A DNA stretch of 25,368 nucleotides from JANNGZ01 sp031404155 (GCA_031404155.1 JANNGZ010000430.1:1-25368), one strand, 5' to 3'; shown: positions 16,162 to 24,286, counted from the first letter of the stretch. Made by a program: numbers and translations. Notes: generated by a model from the letters alone, not told the origin.

Positions 16162-17820
16162 ATGCCCAGCAACCGCACCGAACCCAGTACCTTTGTGCCC
16201 ACCGTCGCCCAGGAAATGCCGGGCGCGGACGGGCTCGACCCGCGCCAGGCGCGTGGCACGGCCAACGAGTTCGCGCCGGTGCCGGGTGTCGAGGCCGACG
16301 ACGGCAAGCCGATCGAGCGCCTGCCGACGATCGGCTATGTCGGCCGCTATGCGCTGAAGTACAAGCTCGGCGAAGGTGGTCTGGGCACGGTGCATGCCGC
16401 ACACGACCCGCTGCTCTCGCGCACGATCGCGGTGAAGACATTGCGCCTCGCCGAGGGCAGCCACGAGCGCGGCGAGCTGGAGTCCGGCCTGCTGCACGAA
16501 GCACGCGCCTCGGCGCGGCTGAACCACCCCTGCATCGTCACGGTTTACGACGCCGGCCTGGCCGACGAGGGCGTGTACATCTCGATGGAGCGGCTGCGCG
16601 GGCGCGACCTGCGTGCCCTGCTCGCGGTCGGCTGGCGGCCCACGCCGCAGCAATCGGCGCAGATCGTGCGCCGCGTGGCTGACGCGCTAGCCTACGCCCA
16701 CAGCAAGGGCGTGATCCATTGCGACATCAAGCCGGCCAACATCTTCATGGTCGGCCGCACCCATCCCAAGGTGCTGGACTTCGGCATCGCCCGCATCACC
16801 CACCGCGACCGCAGCGAGACCGTGAGCCCTACGTTCGCCGGCTCGCCCTGCTACATGGCGCCCGAGCAGCTCACCGCCGACCTGGTACTCGATGCCCGCT
16901 GCGACGTCTACTCGCTCGGCGTGGTGCTCTACGAGTTGCTCAGCGGCCGCAGGCCCTTCGGCGGCGAGTCGCTCGACGAGATCCTCAATGCGGTGCGTGG
17001 ACACTCGGTGCCGCTGGCCCACGAAGTCAACCCCGCCGTGCCGCCGCAGCTGTCAGCCATCGCGCAGCGCGCCATGGCCCGCGACCCCGGCATGCGCTGG
17101 CGTTCGGCACGTGCGCTGTCGCGCGCGCTGCGCGTGGCGCTGGCGGAATCGGCGCCGAAGAGCAAGCCCGGCAGCGCGCCCGTGGTGGCGCCGCGTGTCT
17201 CGGCCACGCCGGCACTGGCCCTGGTGGCCACGGTCTTCGCCCTCAGCGCCCTGCTCTACAACCGGTGGCAGGCCGAAGATGCGTCGGCCGCGGGCTCGCC
17301 GGTGGCAACGCCGTCGGCTTCGGTGGCTGCCGCGCCAAGAGCCGTGACGACGGCACCCCGCATCGAAACGGTGGACGCCGGCACGGCGACCGCCGTGGCG
17401 CAGGCGACTGCAACGGCACGTCCGCCGCCGCCGCCGATTGCCTCGAACGATGCCTCCGATCTCGCTCCAAAGGTCGACAACAAGGAGCTCAACAAGGAAA
17501 TTCCAAAGGAGACCGCCAAGGAGCCCACCAAGGAGGCGCGCGCGGGCCGCGACACGCGCCTTGCCGACGCGCCGCGCAGCCCCACGCCGAGGCCAGCCGC
17601 CGCGGCGACCAAGGGCGAATTGCGGATCGCGGTCTCGCCCTGGGGATCGATCGAGGTCAACGGCGCCGCGGCCGGCACGACACCTCCGCTGACCCGCCTG
17701 AAGCTGCCCGAGGGCACCCACAAGATCGTGATTCGCAACCAGAACTTCGTGCCCTACGCCGCCACCGTCACTGTCAGCGCGGACAGGCCGGTCCAGCTCA
17801 AACACCGTTTTGGCACATGA
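16162..17820 (+). CDS. Transmembrane Ser/Thr protein kinase with C-terminal PEGA domain
   Basis: A 552-residue Hanks-type kinase. Cytoplasmic kinase domain ~61-330: Gly loop GEGGLG (70-75), ATP Lys92 (AVKTL), catalytic loop HCDIKPAN (186-193, Asp188), DFG (206-208) and APE (233-235). One membrane helix lies at ~350-368. Then comes a Pro/Ala/Thr and Lys/Glu-rich linker (~375-480) and a periplasmic PEGA domain (~484-550, with GSIEVNG, LPEGTH and RNQNFVPY). The Arg of the usual HRD is Cys, so this is a non-RD kinase that may not need activation-loop phosphorylation. The stop overlaps the following lipoprotein gene, suggesting a functional pair; such pairs occur with type VI secretion loci in Burkholderiales, but no T6SS gene is in the window. 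Confidence 0.92.
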   Translation: MPSNRTEPSTFVPTVAQEMPGADGLDPRQARGTANEFAPVPGVEADDGKPIERLPTIGYVGRYALKYKLGEGGLGTVHAAHDPLLSRTIAVKTLRLAEGSHERGELESGLLHEARASARLNHPCIVTVYDAGLADEGVYISMERLRGRDLRALLAVGWRPTPQQSAQIVRRVADALAYAHSKGVIHCDIKPANIFMVGRTHPKVLDFGIARITHRDRSETVSPTFAGSPCYMAPEQLTADLVLDARCDVYSLGVVLYELLSGRRPFGGESLDEILNAVRGHSVPLAHEVNPAVPPQLSAIAQRAMARDPGMRWRSARALSRALRVALAESAPKSKPGSAPVVAPRVSATPALALVATVFALSALLYNRWQAEDASAAGSPVATPSASVAAAPRAVTTAPRIETVDAGTATAVAQATATARPPPPPIASNDASDLAPKVDNKELNKEIPKETAKEPTKEARAGRDTRLADAPRSPTPRPAAAATKGELRIAVSPWGSIEVNGAAAGTTPPLTRLKLPEGTHKIVIRNQNFVPYAATVTVSADRPVQLKHRFGT

Positions 17821-18200
17821 GGCCTCGCGCCGCGCTTCCGGTCGCCCTGCTTGCGCTGGCCCTGCTTGCGGGCTGCGCGGTGCCGTGGTCGACGGACCCG
17901 CCGGGCGGCCCGGCCGAACGTGCGCTCGAGGCCGGCCTGCGCGCCTATGACGATGGCCAGTACGCCGAGGCCGAGCGCCACCTGCGTGTGGCGCTGGCAT
18001 CGGGCCTGGACCATGCGGCCGACCGCGCCAGCGCCCACAAGACCCTGGCCTTCGTCTACTGCACCAGCCAGCGCCTGCCGCGCTGCGAGCGGGAGTTCCG
18101 CAATGCGCGCCGTGCCGACCCCGCGTTTGCGCTCAGCCGCGCCGAGGCCGGCCACCCGCTGTGGGGCCCCGTGTACCGGCGCGTTGTTCCGGGTTCCTGA
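17817..18200 (+). CDS. TssQ-like TPR lipoprotein
   Basis: A 127-residue lipoprotein: signal peptide with lipobox LAGC (Cys20), then a TPR-like repeat (LRAYDDGQYAEAERHLRVAL, then SAHKTLAFVYCTSQRLPRC and REFRNARRADPAFALS) and the end EAGHPLWGPVYRRV. The pattern matches my memory of the TssQ family of T6SS-associated lipoproteins; no search was done. It starts in the kinase stop (ATGA), so the two are made together. It is probably anchored in the outer or inner membrane, facing the periplasm like the kinase PEGA domain. Confidence 0.7.
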   Translation: MRPRAALPVALLALALLAGCAVPWSTDPPGGPAERALEAGLRAYDDGQYAEAERHLRVALASGLDHAADRASAHKTLAFVYCTSQRLPRCEREFRNARRADPAFALSRAEAGHPLWGPVYRRVVPGS

Positions 18201-18209
18201 CCCGGCGTC

Positions 18210-18237
18210 CGCCGCGCTGCGCAGCGGCGGCGATAAT
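18210..18237 (+). promoter_or_regulatory. Hairpin plus -10-like GATAAT before ybgC
   Basis: A 9-bp stem with one bulge (18210-18218 with 18223-18232, loop GCGC) follows the lipoprotein stop. GATAAT (18232-18237) directly after it is a fair -10, 15 nt before ATG 18253. No -35 is seen. Confidence 0.35.
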
Positions 18238-18252
18238 GCCTCGAAGCGCACG

Positions 18253-18729
18253 ATGACCGAGCCGACAGCCCCGAACCCAGCCACCGACCGCGCCCCGGCG
18301 CGCGACTTCGAGTTCGTGCTACGCGTCTACTGGGAGGACACCGACGCCGGCGGCGTGGTGTTCTATGCCAACTACCTGAAGTTCTTCGAACGTGCGCGCA
18401 CCGAATGGCTGCGTGCATTCGGTTTCGCCCAATCCCGGCTCATCGACGAAGATGGCGTCATGTTCATCGTTGCCGACACCCGCGTTCGCTACCTGCGCCC
18501 GGCGCGCCTGGACGACCTGCTGGTGGTGAGCGTTCGGCCGCGTCTGGTCGGCCGCGCCACGCTGGTGGTCGAGCAGCAGGCTAGACGCGCCGGCGAGTTG
18601 CTCGCGGCGGGCGAAATTCGTGTCGGCTGCGTCGACAGTGCAGAGTTCCGCCCGCGCCGGATTCCTGAGCGTGTCATCAAGGCCATCCAGCCCGACCCCA
18701 AGCCCGACCCCAAACTCCTCGCCGCATGA
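18253..18729 (+). CDS. ybgC: YbgC acyl-CoA thioesterase of the Tol-Pal locus
   Basis: A 158-residue hotdog-fold thioesterase with the 4HBT/YbgC active-site segment WEDTDAGGVVFYANYLKFFE (27-46, Asp31), followed by RARTEWLRAFGF. It hydrolyses acyl-CoAs and is the usual first gene of tol-pal loci. The ATG has only a weak purine stretch upstream. The tail PDPKPDPK is coded by an exact 12-bp tandem duplication (18689-18712). The stop overlaps the tolQ ATG. Confidence 0.93.
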   Translation: MTEPTAPNPATDRAPARDFEFVLRVYWEDTDAGGVVFYANYLKFFERARTEWLRAFGFAQSRLIDEDGVMFIVADTRVRYLRPARLDDLLVVSVRPRLVGRATLVVEQQARRAGELLAAGEIRVGCVDSAEFRPRRIPERVIKAIQPDPKPDPKLLAA

Positions 18730-19421
18730 ACCAGGACCTTTCGATTTTTTCGCTCGTGCTGCAGGCCAGCCTGGTGGTGCAGCTCGTGATGGCGCTGCTG
18801 ATGGTGGTCTCGCTGGTGAGCTGGACCGTGATCTTCGGCAAGCTCTTCTCGCTGCGCGGCGTGCGCGGTGGCAACGACGAGTTCGAGCGCGATTTCTGGT
18901 CGGGCCGCAACTTGAATGACCTGCACCAGGCCATCACCGCCAAACCGCGCAGCGCGCCGATCGAACGCATCTTCGCCAGCGGCATGCGCGAATTTTTGAA
19001 GCTGCGCGAAAAGCGGCTCGACGCGGCCACCCAGCTCGACGGCGCGCGGCGTGCCATGCGTGCGAGCTACCAGCGCGAGCTCGACACCATCGAGAGCAAC
19101 CTGAGCTTTCTCGGCTCGGTGGGCTCGGTGAGCCCGTACGTTGGGCTTTTCGGCACGGTGTGGGGAATCATGCATGCCTTCGTCGGGCTGTCCAACCTGC
19201 AGCAGGTGACGCTGGCCACCGTGGCGCCAGGCATCGCCGAGGCCCTGGTGGCCACCGCGATCGGCCTCTTCGCGGCGATACCGGCGGTGATCGCGTACAA
19301 CCGCTTCGCCCGCGACATCGACCGCATCGCGATCCAGCTCGAGACCTTCATCGAGGAGTTCTCGAACATCCTGCAGCGCAACGCCGGCGTGCCGGTGACG
19401 CCTGCGCATCCGGCCCGCTGA
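18726..19421 (+). CDS. tolQ: Tol-Pal system proton channel subunit TolQ
   Basis: A 231-residue inner-membrane protein of the MotA/TolQ/ExbB family with three helices (~16-38, 135-156, 170-191). The cytoplasmic loop carries RAMRASYQRELD, and the second helix the family segment VSPYVGLFGTVWGIM. With TolR it uses the proton gradient to drive TolA during envelope constriction. It overlaps ybgC by ATGA. The next gene, tolR, is unusually far away (306 bp), separated by palindromes. Confidence 0.97.
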   Translation: MNQDLSIFSLVLQASLVVQLVMALLMVVSLVSWTVIFGKLFSLRGVRGGNDEFERDFWSGRNLNDLHQAITAKPRSAPIERIFASGMREFLKLREKRLDAATQLDGARRAMRASYQRELDTIESNLSFLGSVGSVSPYVGLFGTVWGIMHAFVGLSNLQQVTLATVAPGIAEALVATAIGLFAAIPAVIAYNRFARDIDRIAIQLETFIEEFSNILQRNAGVPVTPAHPAR

Positions 19422-19429
19422 AATGAACC

Positions 19430-19466
19430 ACCCCCGTTGCGCCTTCGGCGCTCCCCCTCCAGGGGG
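19430..19466. repeat. GC-rich palindrome, copy 2, start of the tolQ-tolR mosaic
   Basis: Two stems: GCGCC (19439-19443) with GGCGC (19447-19451), and CCCCCT (19453-19458) with AGGGGG (19461-19466). It has the same layout as 5804-5846. Confidence 0.6.
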
Positions 19467-19480
19467 CCGAGGCCCGCGGC

Positions 19481-19506
19481 TCCAAGCCGACCCGCGTCGG
19501 CTTGGA
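19481..19506. repeat. Perfect 11-bp inverted repeat in the tolQ-tolR spacer
   Basis: TCCAAGCCGAC, loop CCGC, GTCGGCTTGGA is a perfect stem, strong enough to fold in RNA or ssDNA. Confidence 0.8.
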
Positions 19507-19517
19507 CGGGCCAAGGA

Positions 19518-19538
19518 ATGGCCGCGTCTCGCGGCCAT
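19518..19538. repeat. Perfect 9-bp inverted repeat in the tolQ-tolR spacer
   Basis: ATGGCCGCG, loop TCT, CGCGGCCAT: a second strong hairpin 11 bp after the previous one. Confidence 0.8.
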
Positions 19539-19558
19539 GCGGCCTGCAAGGCCCCCTG

Positions 19559-19582
19559 GCGGACCGGCAAAGCCGGCTCCGC
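19559..19582. repeat. 10-bp inverted repeat with one bulge in the tolQ-tolR spacer
   Basis: GCGGACCGGC, loop AAA, then GCCGG and TCCGC with a bulged C at 19577. The following ~70 bp to 19650 show no further clear stem. Confidence 0.7.
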
Positions 19583-19650
19583 GGCGGCCGCTTGGATCGG
19601 CCTGGTTCACGCGCCGAGGGTGCCGCGGTGGCGCCATGGAAAACTGAAAT

Positions 19651-19727
19651 GAAGCCCCCAAGCTCACTTCGTTCGCTGCCCCCCAAGGGGGCGCTCAGTA
19701 CCTTCGGAACGGCCGGGCGGTACTGAG
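19651..19727. repeat. Palindromic element abutting the tolR start codon
   Basis: It begins with a C-rich AAGCCCCCAAGCTCACTTCG stretch, then GCCCCC (19678-19683) with GGGGGC (19687-19692). It ends with a perfect 9-bp pair CTCAGTACC (19694-19702) and GGTACTGAG (19719-19727), whose last base touches ATG 19728. It resembles intergenic palindromes I associate with Burkholderiales genomes (memory, unchecked). It leaves no normal ribosome site for tolR. Confidence 0.75.
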
Positions 19728-20165
<438 letters not shown>

Positions 20166-20204
20166 GATGCCACCAAAGATGCCATCAGCGGCGAGGCCGA
20201 AGCG

Positions 20205-21035
20205 ATGATTGCCGCCACCGCCGACGACCTGCGCCCGCCGCGGACCGGCGGGCTCGGCGCTGGCGCCCTCTTTGCCCTACTGGTCCACGGCGGCCTGCTC
20301 GTGCTCCTGGCCTTTGGGGTGCACTGGCGCTCCAGTGACGTGGTGGCGGTGAGTGCCGAGCTGTGGGCCGCAGTGCCCCAGGCGGCAGCGCCCAAGGCGC
20401 TGGAGGTGCCGACGCCCGAGCCCAAACCCCAAGTCGAACCCGAGCCCAAGCCGGAGCCGAAACCGGTTGAGCCGCCGAAGCCGGTGCAGCGCGATGCCGA
20501 CATTGCGCTGGAGAAGGCCAAACTCGAGAAGGCGCGCGAGAAGGAACGCGACGCCGAACGCCAGCGCGAGCGAGAACGCAAGGAGCGCGCCGAGCGTGAA
20601 ACACGCGAAGCCAATGCGGCCGCCGACAGGAAGCGCGACGAGCAACGCCGTGCCGACGAGAAGCGCCTCGCGGCCCAGCGCGAAGAGAACCTCAAACGCA
20701 TGCTCGGCCAGGCCGGCGCCACCGGCGGGCCCAGCGCCACCGGCACCGCGGCGCAGAGTGGGGCGCCGTCGGCGAGCTACACCGGCCGCATCATTGCGCG
20801 CATCAAGCCGAACATTGTTTTCAGCGACGAGGTGGCGGGCAACCCGGTGGCCGTGGTGGAGGTGCGTGCCGCGCCGGACGGCACCATCATCGGCCGCCGC
20901 CTGCTCAAGTCCAGCGGGTCGCGCGCCTGGGACGATGCGGTGCTGCGTGCGGTGGACCGTACCGAAGTGCTGCCGCGCGACACCGATGGCCGTGTGCCCG
21001 CGCAGATCATCATCGACTTCCGGCCCCGCGATTGA
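20205..21035 (+). CDS. tolA: Tol-Pal system protein TolA (TonB-like)
   Basis: A 276-residue protein with the TolA layout: N-terminal helix (~18-38, with His28 in the contact face for TolQ/TolR), Pro-rich PEPKP stretch (~63-94), a highly charged Arg/Glu/Ala helix (~97-166), and the C-terminal TolA/TonB domain (~192-276, SYTGRIIARIKPNIVF and DDAVLRAVDRTEVLP). It is shorter than E. coli TolA (421), mostly in the helix. GAGG (20193-20196) sets the ATG. tolB and pal do not follow, although they normally do. Confidence 0.94.
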   Translation: MIAATADDLRPPRTGGLGAGALFALLVHGGLLVLLAFGVHWRSSDVVAVSAELWAAVPQAAAPKALEVPTPEPKPQVEPEPKPEPKPVEPPKPVQRDADIALEKAKLEKAREKERDAERQRERERKERAERETREANAAADRKRDEQRRADEKRLAAQREENLKRMLGQAGATGGPSATGTAAQSGAPSASYTGRIIARIKPNIVFSDEVAGNPVAVVEVRAAPDGTIIGRRLLKSSGSRAWDDAVLRAVDRTEVLPRDTDGRVPAQIIIDFRPRD

Positions 21036-21044
21036 ATGGCCCGC

Positions 21045-21069
21045 CGCATCCAGCCGCCACCGGGATGCG
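21045..21069 (+). terminator. Hairpin after tolA
   Basis: CGCATCC (21045-21051) pairs with GGATGCG (21063-21069) over an 11-nt loop, 10 nt after the tolA stop. No T-tract follows. It may mark the operon end. Confidence 0.4.
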
Positions 21070-21106
21070 TAAGAGTCGGCATCGCGTATACAGCGCAGGC
21101 ACCGGG

Positions 21107-21151
21107 TTGTGATCCGCTTGTGATACGGGCTCCAGCTGTGCTGGCTACACT
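21107..21151 (+). promoter_or_regulatory. Candidate control region of the ATP-grasp gene
   Basis: TTGTGAT is repeated at 21107-21113 and 21118-21124 (11-bp period, same helix face). A perfect CCAGC-TGT-GCTGG inverted repeat (21132-21144) follows, then TACACT (21146-21151) as a -10 candidate. The distance from TTGTGA to TACACT (22 bp) is too long for a plain promoter, which suggests activator help (inference). Confidence 0.4.
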
Positions 21152-21223
21152 GCCCCCACGTTTGCACGCCGCCATGAATCCACACCGTCGCCTGAATTGC
21201 TGCACGCCAACAGGGGCTGGCGC

Positions 21224-22663
21224 TTGAACGCTCCGATGCCCGCCGCAGCCCTCGCCGGTTCTGCGTTGCGCGACGGGCTCGCGCCGCTGACACCGGTGTT
21301 CGTGCCACGAAGCGCCGCAAGCCATGTCACCGCGCAACGCGCCGAGCCCTTGCGCCTGCTGCTGCTGTTCGAGAAGGAATGGGACAGCGGCGGTTTTGCG
21401 CCGCTGGAGCGGGCCGGCGAACTGAAGGTCTTCAGCGAAGGTTTCGACCTCTTCCGCTTCCCGAGCAACGCGCGCCTGATGACTTTCAACGTCGAGCGCT
21501 GGGTCGACAAGCTGGTGCACCGTTATCGCGGGCGCGTGGACGCTGTGATCTCCAGCGACGAGCAGTTCGGCTGCCTGCTTGCGGCCGTGGTGGCGCAACG
21601 CCTGGGCCTGCCCGGCAACGACCCTGCGGCGATCGCCCGCGCGCAGCACAAGCTGCTGCTGCGCCAGGTGGTGGCACGCGCGGTGCCCGAAGCCACCGTG
21701 GCAGCGGCCGCACTGCCCTTCAGTTTGAGCGACCGGCGTGTGCGCGACCCGCGGCTGCTGGCACATGCGCTGGCCGAGATCGGCTTCGGCGATCGTGCGC
21801 TCTTCGTCAAGCCGATCAAGGCCACCTTCTCGGTGCTGGCGCGGCGGGTGGCGCATGCGGGCGAACTCTCGCGCCACCTGCACTTCTCGGCCTTCGAGCG
21901 GCTGGTGATCGACCGCCTCGTCGCACCCTACGCGCGGCTGGCGTCGCGCCATGCCGAGCTGCCTTGCCATCCGACACGGATGATGGTCGAAGAGGCGCTG
22001 GACGGGCACCAGGTCAACGTCGACGGTTATGCCTTCGAGGGCGAGCCGCACATCATCGGCATCATCGACGAGTGGATGTACCCGCGCGAGGCCGAAGGCG
22101 CACGCCACTTCCTGCGCTTTGCCTACCCCTCGCACCTGGATCCGGCGATGCATTCGCGCATCGAGGACGTGGTCAAGCGGGTGATGCGGGCGATCGGCTT
22201 TCGCAACGGCTTCTTCAACTGCGAGCTCTTCGTCATGGCCGACGGCAGCCTGCGCGTCATCGAGGTCAACCCGCGGCTCGCGGTGCAGTTCGTCGCCGCC
22301 TACCGTGACGTCGACGGCCTGGACATTTTTCGTATGCTGGTGGCGCTGGCACGCGGGCAGGACCCGGCCGGGGTGCCCCGGCTCGAGCCGCGCGGCGGCG
22401 CCGCGGCAAGCTTCGTGTTCCGGCGCTTCGACGGCAACGGCGCACGGCCGCCCACCGCAGGGGCGGAGCAGTGGCTGGCCGAGCACTATCCACACGCCGA
22501 GCTCACCCAGTACCACAAGCGCGGTGTCGGCCTGGCGCGCGAATACAAGTGGCTCGGCTCGCACCGTTATGCGCTGCTGAACCTGTCGTCACAGGACCAA
22601 GCCAGCCTGCATGCCGATTTCGAGCGCATCTGCGAACGCCTGGGTTGGCCCTGCGAGATCTGA
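21224..22663 (+). CDS. ATP-grasp domain protein, function unknown
   Basis: About 479 residues from TTG 21224, chosen because AGGGG lies 7 nt upstream; ATG 21236 (475 residues) is the alternative. The ATP-grasp fold shows a lysine in ALFVKPIKA (~196), MMVEEALDGHQVNVDGY (~254-268), and the metal-binding CELF...VIEVNPRL (Glu334, Glu347, Asn349). It should join a carboxylate to an amine or thiol through an acyl phosphate; neither substrate is evident. The C-terminal ~90 residues (QYHKRGVGLAREYKW) are not a domain I recognise. It stands 72 nt before aat, with no clear terminator between them, so cotranscription is possible. It is not one of the usual tol-pal or aat-bpt partners I know. Confidence 0.82.
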   Translation: MNAPMPAAALAGSALRDGLAPLTPVFVPRSAASHVTAQRAEPLRLLLLFEKEWDSGGFAPLERAGELKVFSEGFDLFRFPSNARLMTFNVERWVDKLVHRYRGRVDAVISSDEQFGCLLAAVVAQRLGLPGNDPAAIARAQHKLLLRQVVARAVPEATVAAAALPFSLSDRRVRDPRLLAHALAEIGFGDRALFVKPIKATFSVLARRVAHAGELSRHLHFSAFERLVIDRLVAPYARLASRHAELPCHPTRMMVEEALDGHQVNVDGYAFEGEPHIIGIIDEWMYPREAEGARHFLRFAYPSHLDPAMHSRIEDVVKRVMRAIGFRNGFFNCELFVMADGSLRVIEVNPRLAVQFVAAYRDVDGLDIFRMLVALARGQDPAGVPRLEPRGGAAASFVFRRFDGNGARPPTAGAEQWLAEHYPHAELTQYHKRGVGLAREYKWLGSHRYALLNLSSQDQASLHADFERICERLGWPCEI

Positions 22664-22735
22664 CCATCGCCTGACGCGCGGGCGGTGTAGCGACGGCCGG
22701 TCCGTGGCTGCATCGCACCGACGGGCCATCCGCCG

Positions 22736-23524
22736 ATGAGCGAATTCACCTGGCTGTTGAACGAGGACTCGCCGTTCCCCGACACCGCCTCGGCCCTGGG
22801 CAGCGACAGCGGCGCACCCGGCTTGCTCGCGGCCGGCGGCGAACTCAGCCTGGCGCGGCTGGAGGCGGCCTACCGCCGCGGCATCTTCCCCTGGTTTTCG
22901 CCCGGCCAGCCGGTGCTCTGGTGGTCGCCCGACCCGCGCATGGTGTTGCCGGTGGCCGGTTTCAAGCTCGCGCGCTCGCTGCGCAAGACGGTGCAGAAGT
23001 TCATCCGCTCTCCCGGCTGCGAACTGCGTATCGACAGCGCCTTCGACGAAGTGATCGCGGCTTGCGCCAGCAGCCCGCGCGACGACCAGGGCGGCACCTG
23101 GATCGTGCCGGGGATGATCGACGCCTACCGCCGCTGGCACCGCGCGGGCCGGGTGCACAGCTTCGAGACCTGGATCGACGGCACGCTCGCCGGCGGCCTC
23201 TATGGTGTCTGGATCGGCCGGATGTTTTTCGGCGAGTCGATGTTCGCGCGCCGCACCGATGCGTCGAAGATCGCACTCGCGGCGCTGGTGTGCTTTTGCC
23301 GTACCAACGCCATCACGCTGATCGACTGCCAGCAGAACACGGCGCACCTGGCGTCCTTCGGTGCGCATGAACTCAGCCGCGCGGAATTTGAAGGCCACGT
23401 CGCCCGCTGCGTAGGGGACGCCACGGCGCTGGATTGGACCTATCATCGTCGCACTTGGGCGCAGCTCGGCTTCGATGTCCCCGACCTCGCCGCGCCCGCA
23501 AGCCGACCTGAAGCGCACGCGTGA
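22736..23524 (+). CDS. aat: Leucyl/phenylalanyl-tRNA--protein transferase
   Basis: Adds Leu or Phe from aminoacyl-tRNA to N-terminal Arg/Lys of proteins, marking them for ClpS-ClpAP (N-degron pathway). Its 262 residues hold the family marks: LLAAGGELS, AYRRGIFPWFSPGQPVLWWS, the GTWIVPGMIDAY stretch, HSFETW and GRMFFGESMF, and LIDCQQNTAHLASFGA. There is no ribosome site before ATG 22736. The stop overlaps bpt (GTGA). Confidence 0.97.
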   Translation: MSEFTWLLNEDSPFPDTASALGSDSGAPGLLAAGGELSLARLEAAYRRGIFPWFSPGQPVLWWSPDPRMVLPVAGFKLARSLRKTVQKFIRSPGCELRIDSAFDEVIAACASSPRDDQGGTWIVPGMIDAYRRWHRAGRVHSFETWIDGTLAGGLYGVWIGRMFFGESMFARRTDASKIALAALVCFCRTNAITLIDCQQNTAHLASFGAHELSRAEFEGHVARCVGDATALDWTYHRRTWAQLGFDVPDLAAPASRPEAHA

Positions 23525-24261
23525 CCCACCCCAAAGAGCTACCGCTCGCCTCGCTGCAGTTCTATGCCACGGCGCCCTACCCGTGCAGCTATCTCGCGGG
23601 CCGGCTGGCGCGCTCGCAGGTGGCCACGCCGAGCCACCTGATCCACGCCGATGCCTACTCGGGCCTGGTCGCCAACGGCTTCCGGCGCAGCGGCATGTTC
23701 ACCTACCGCCCGTATTGCGACGGCTGCCGCGCCTGTGTGCCGCTGCGCGTGCCGGTGAGCCAATTCGAGCCGACACGCAGCCAGCGGCGCGCCTGGACGC
23801 AACATGCGCGCTTGAGCGCTCGGGTACTGCGCCTGTGTTTTGTGCCGGAGCATTACCAGCTCTACCTGCGCTACCAGTCGGGGCGCCACAGCGGTGGCGG
23901 CATGGACCACGACAGCGTCGACCAGTACACCCAATTCCTGCTGCAGAGCCGCGTCAATTCACGCCTGGTGGAGTTCCGCGAAACCCGCAGCGACGGCAGC
24001 CTCGGCGCGCTGAAGATGGTGTCGATCCTGGACGTGCTCAACGACGGTCTGTCGGCGGTCTACACCTTCTACGAGCCCGAGGCCGGCATGAGCTACGGCA
24101 CCTACAGCGTGCTCTGGCAGATCGAACAGACCAGGCTGCTGCAGCTGCCGCATGTCTACCTCGGCTACTGGATCGCGAGCAGCCCGAAGATGGCCTACAA
24201 GGCGCAGTTCGGTCCCCACGAGTTGCTGCGCGACGGGCACTGGGAGCGGGCCACGACCTGA
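23521..24261 (+). CDS. bpt: Aspartate/glutamate leucyltransferase (Bpt)
   Basis: Transfers Leu from tRNA to N-terminal Asp/Glu, the second N-degron branch of Proteobacteria. The 246-residue R-transferase-like fold has PYPCSYLAGRLARSQ, RRSGMFTYRPYCDGCRACVP with its Cys cluster, and YCDGCRAC followed by LRVPV. Further on come YTFYEPEAGMSYGTYSVLWQ and YLGYWIASSPKMAYKAQF. It starts with GTG 23521 overlapping the aat stop, so both enzymes are made together. Confidence 0.97.
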   Translation: MTHPKELPLASLQFYATAPYPCSYLAGRLARSQVATPSHLIHADAYSGLVANGFRRSGMFTYRPYCDGCRACVPLRVPVSQFEPTRSQRRAWTQHARLSARVLRLCFVPEHYQLYLRYQSGRHSGGGMDHDSVDQYTQFLLQSRVNSRLVEFRETRSDGSLGALKMVSILDVLNDGLSAVYTFYEPEAGMSYGTYSVLWQIEQTRLLQLPHVYLGYWIASSPKMAYKAQFGPHELLRDGHWERATT

Positions 24262-24267
24262 GGGCCC

Positions 24268-24286
24268 CGCGGCCTGGCGCGCCGCG
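24268..24286. terminator. Hairpin between convergent bpt and the TPR gene
   Basis: CGCGGC (24268-24273), 7-nt loop, GCCGCG (24281-24286). It is placed to serve both converging genes but has no T-tract on either strand. Confidence 0.35.

Noticed and set aside
19430..19726. Small plus-strand open frames within the tolQ-tolR spacer
   Set aside because: They run through the inverted repeats, have no ribosome sites or family features, and are best explained by GC-rich repeats.
20777..22564. 595-codon minus-strand frame opposite tolA and the ATP-grasp gene
   Set aside because: It crosses two plus-strand genes with clear motifs, and its own translation shows no domain.
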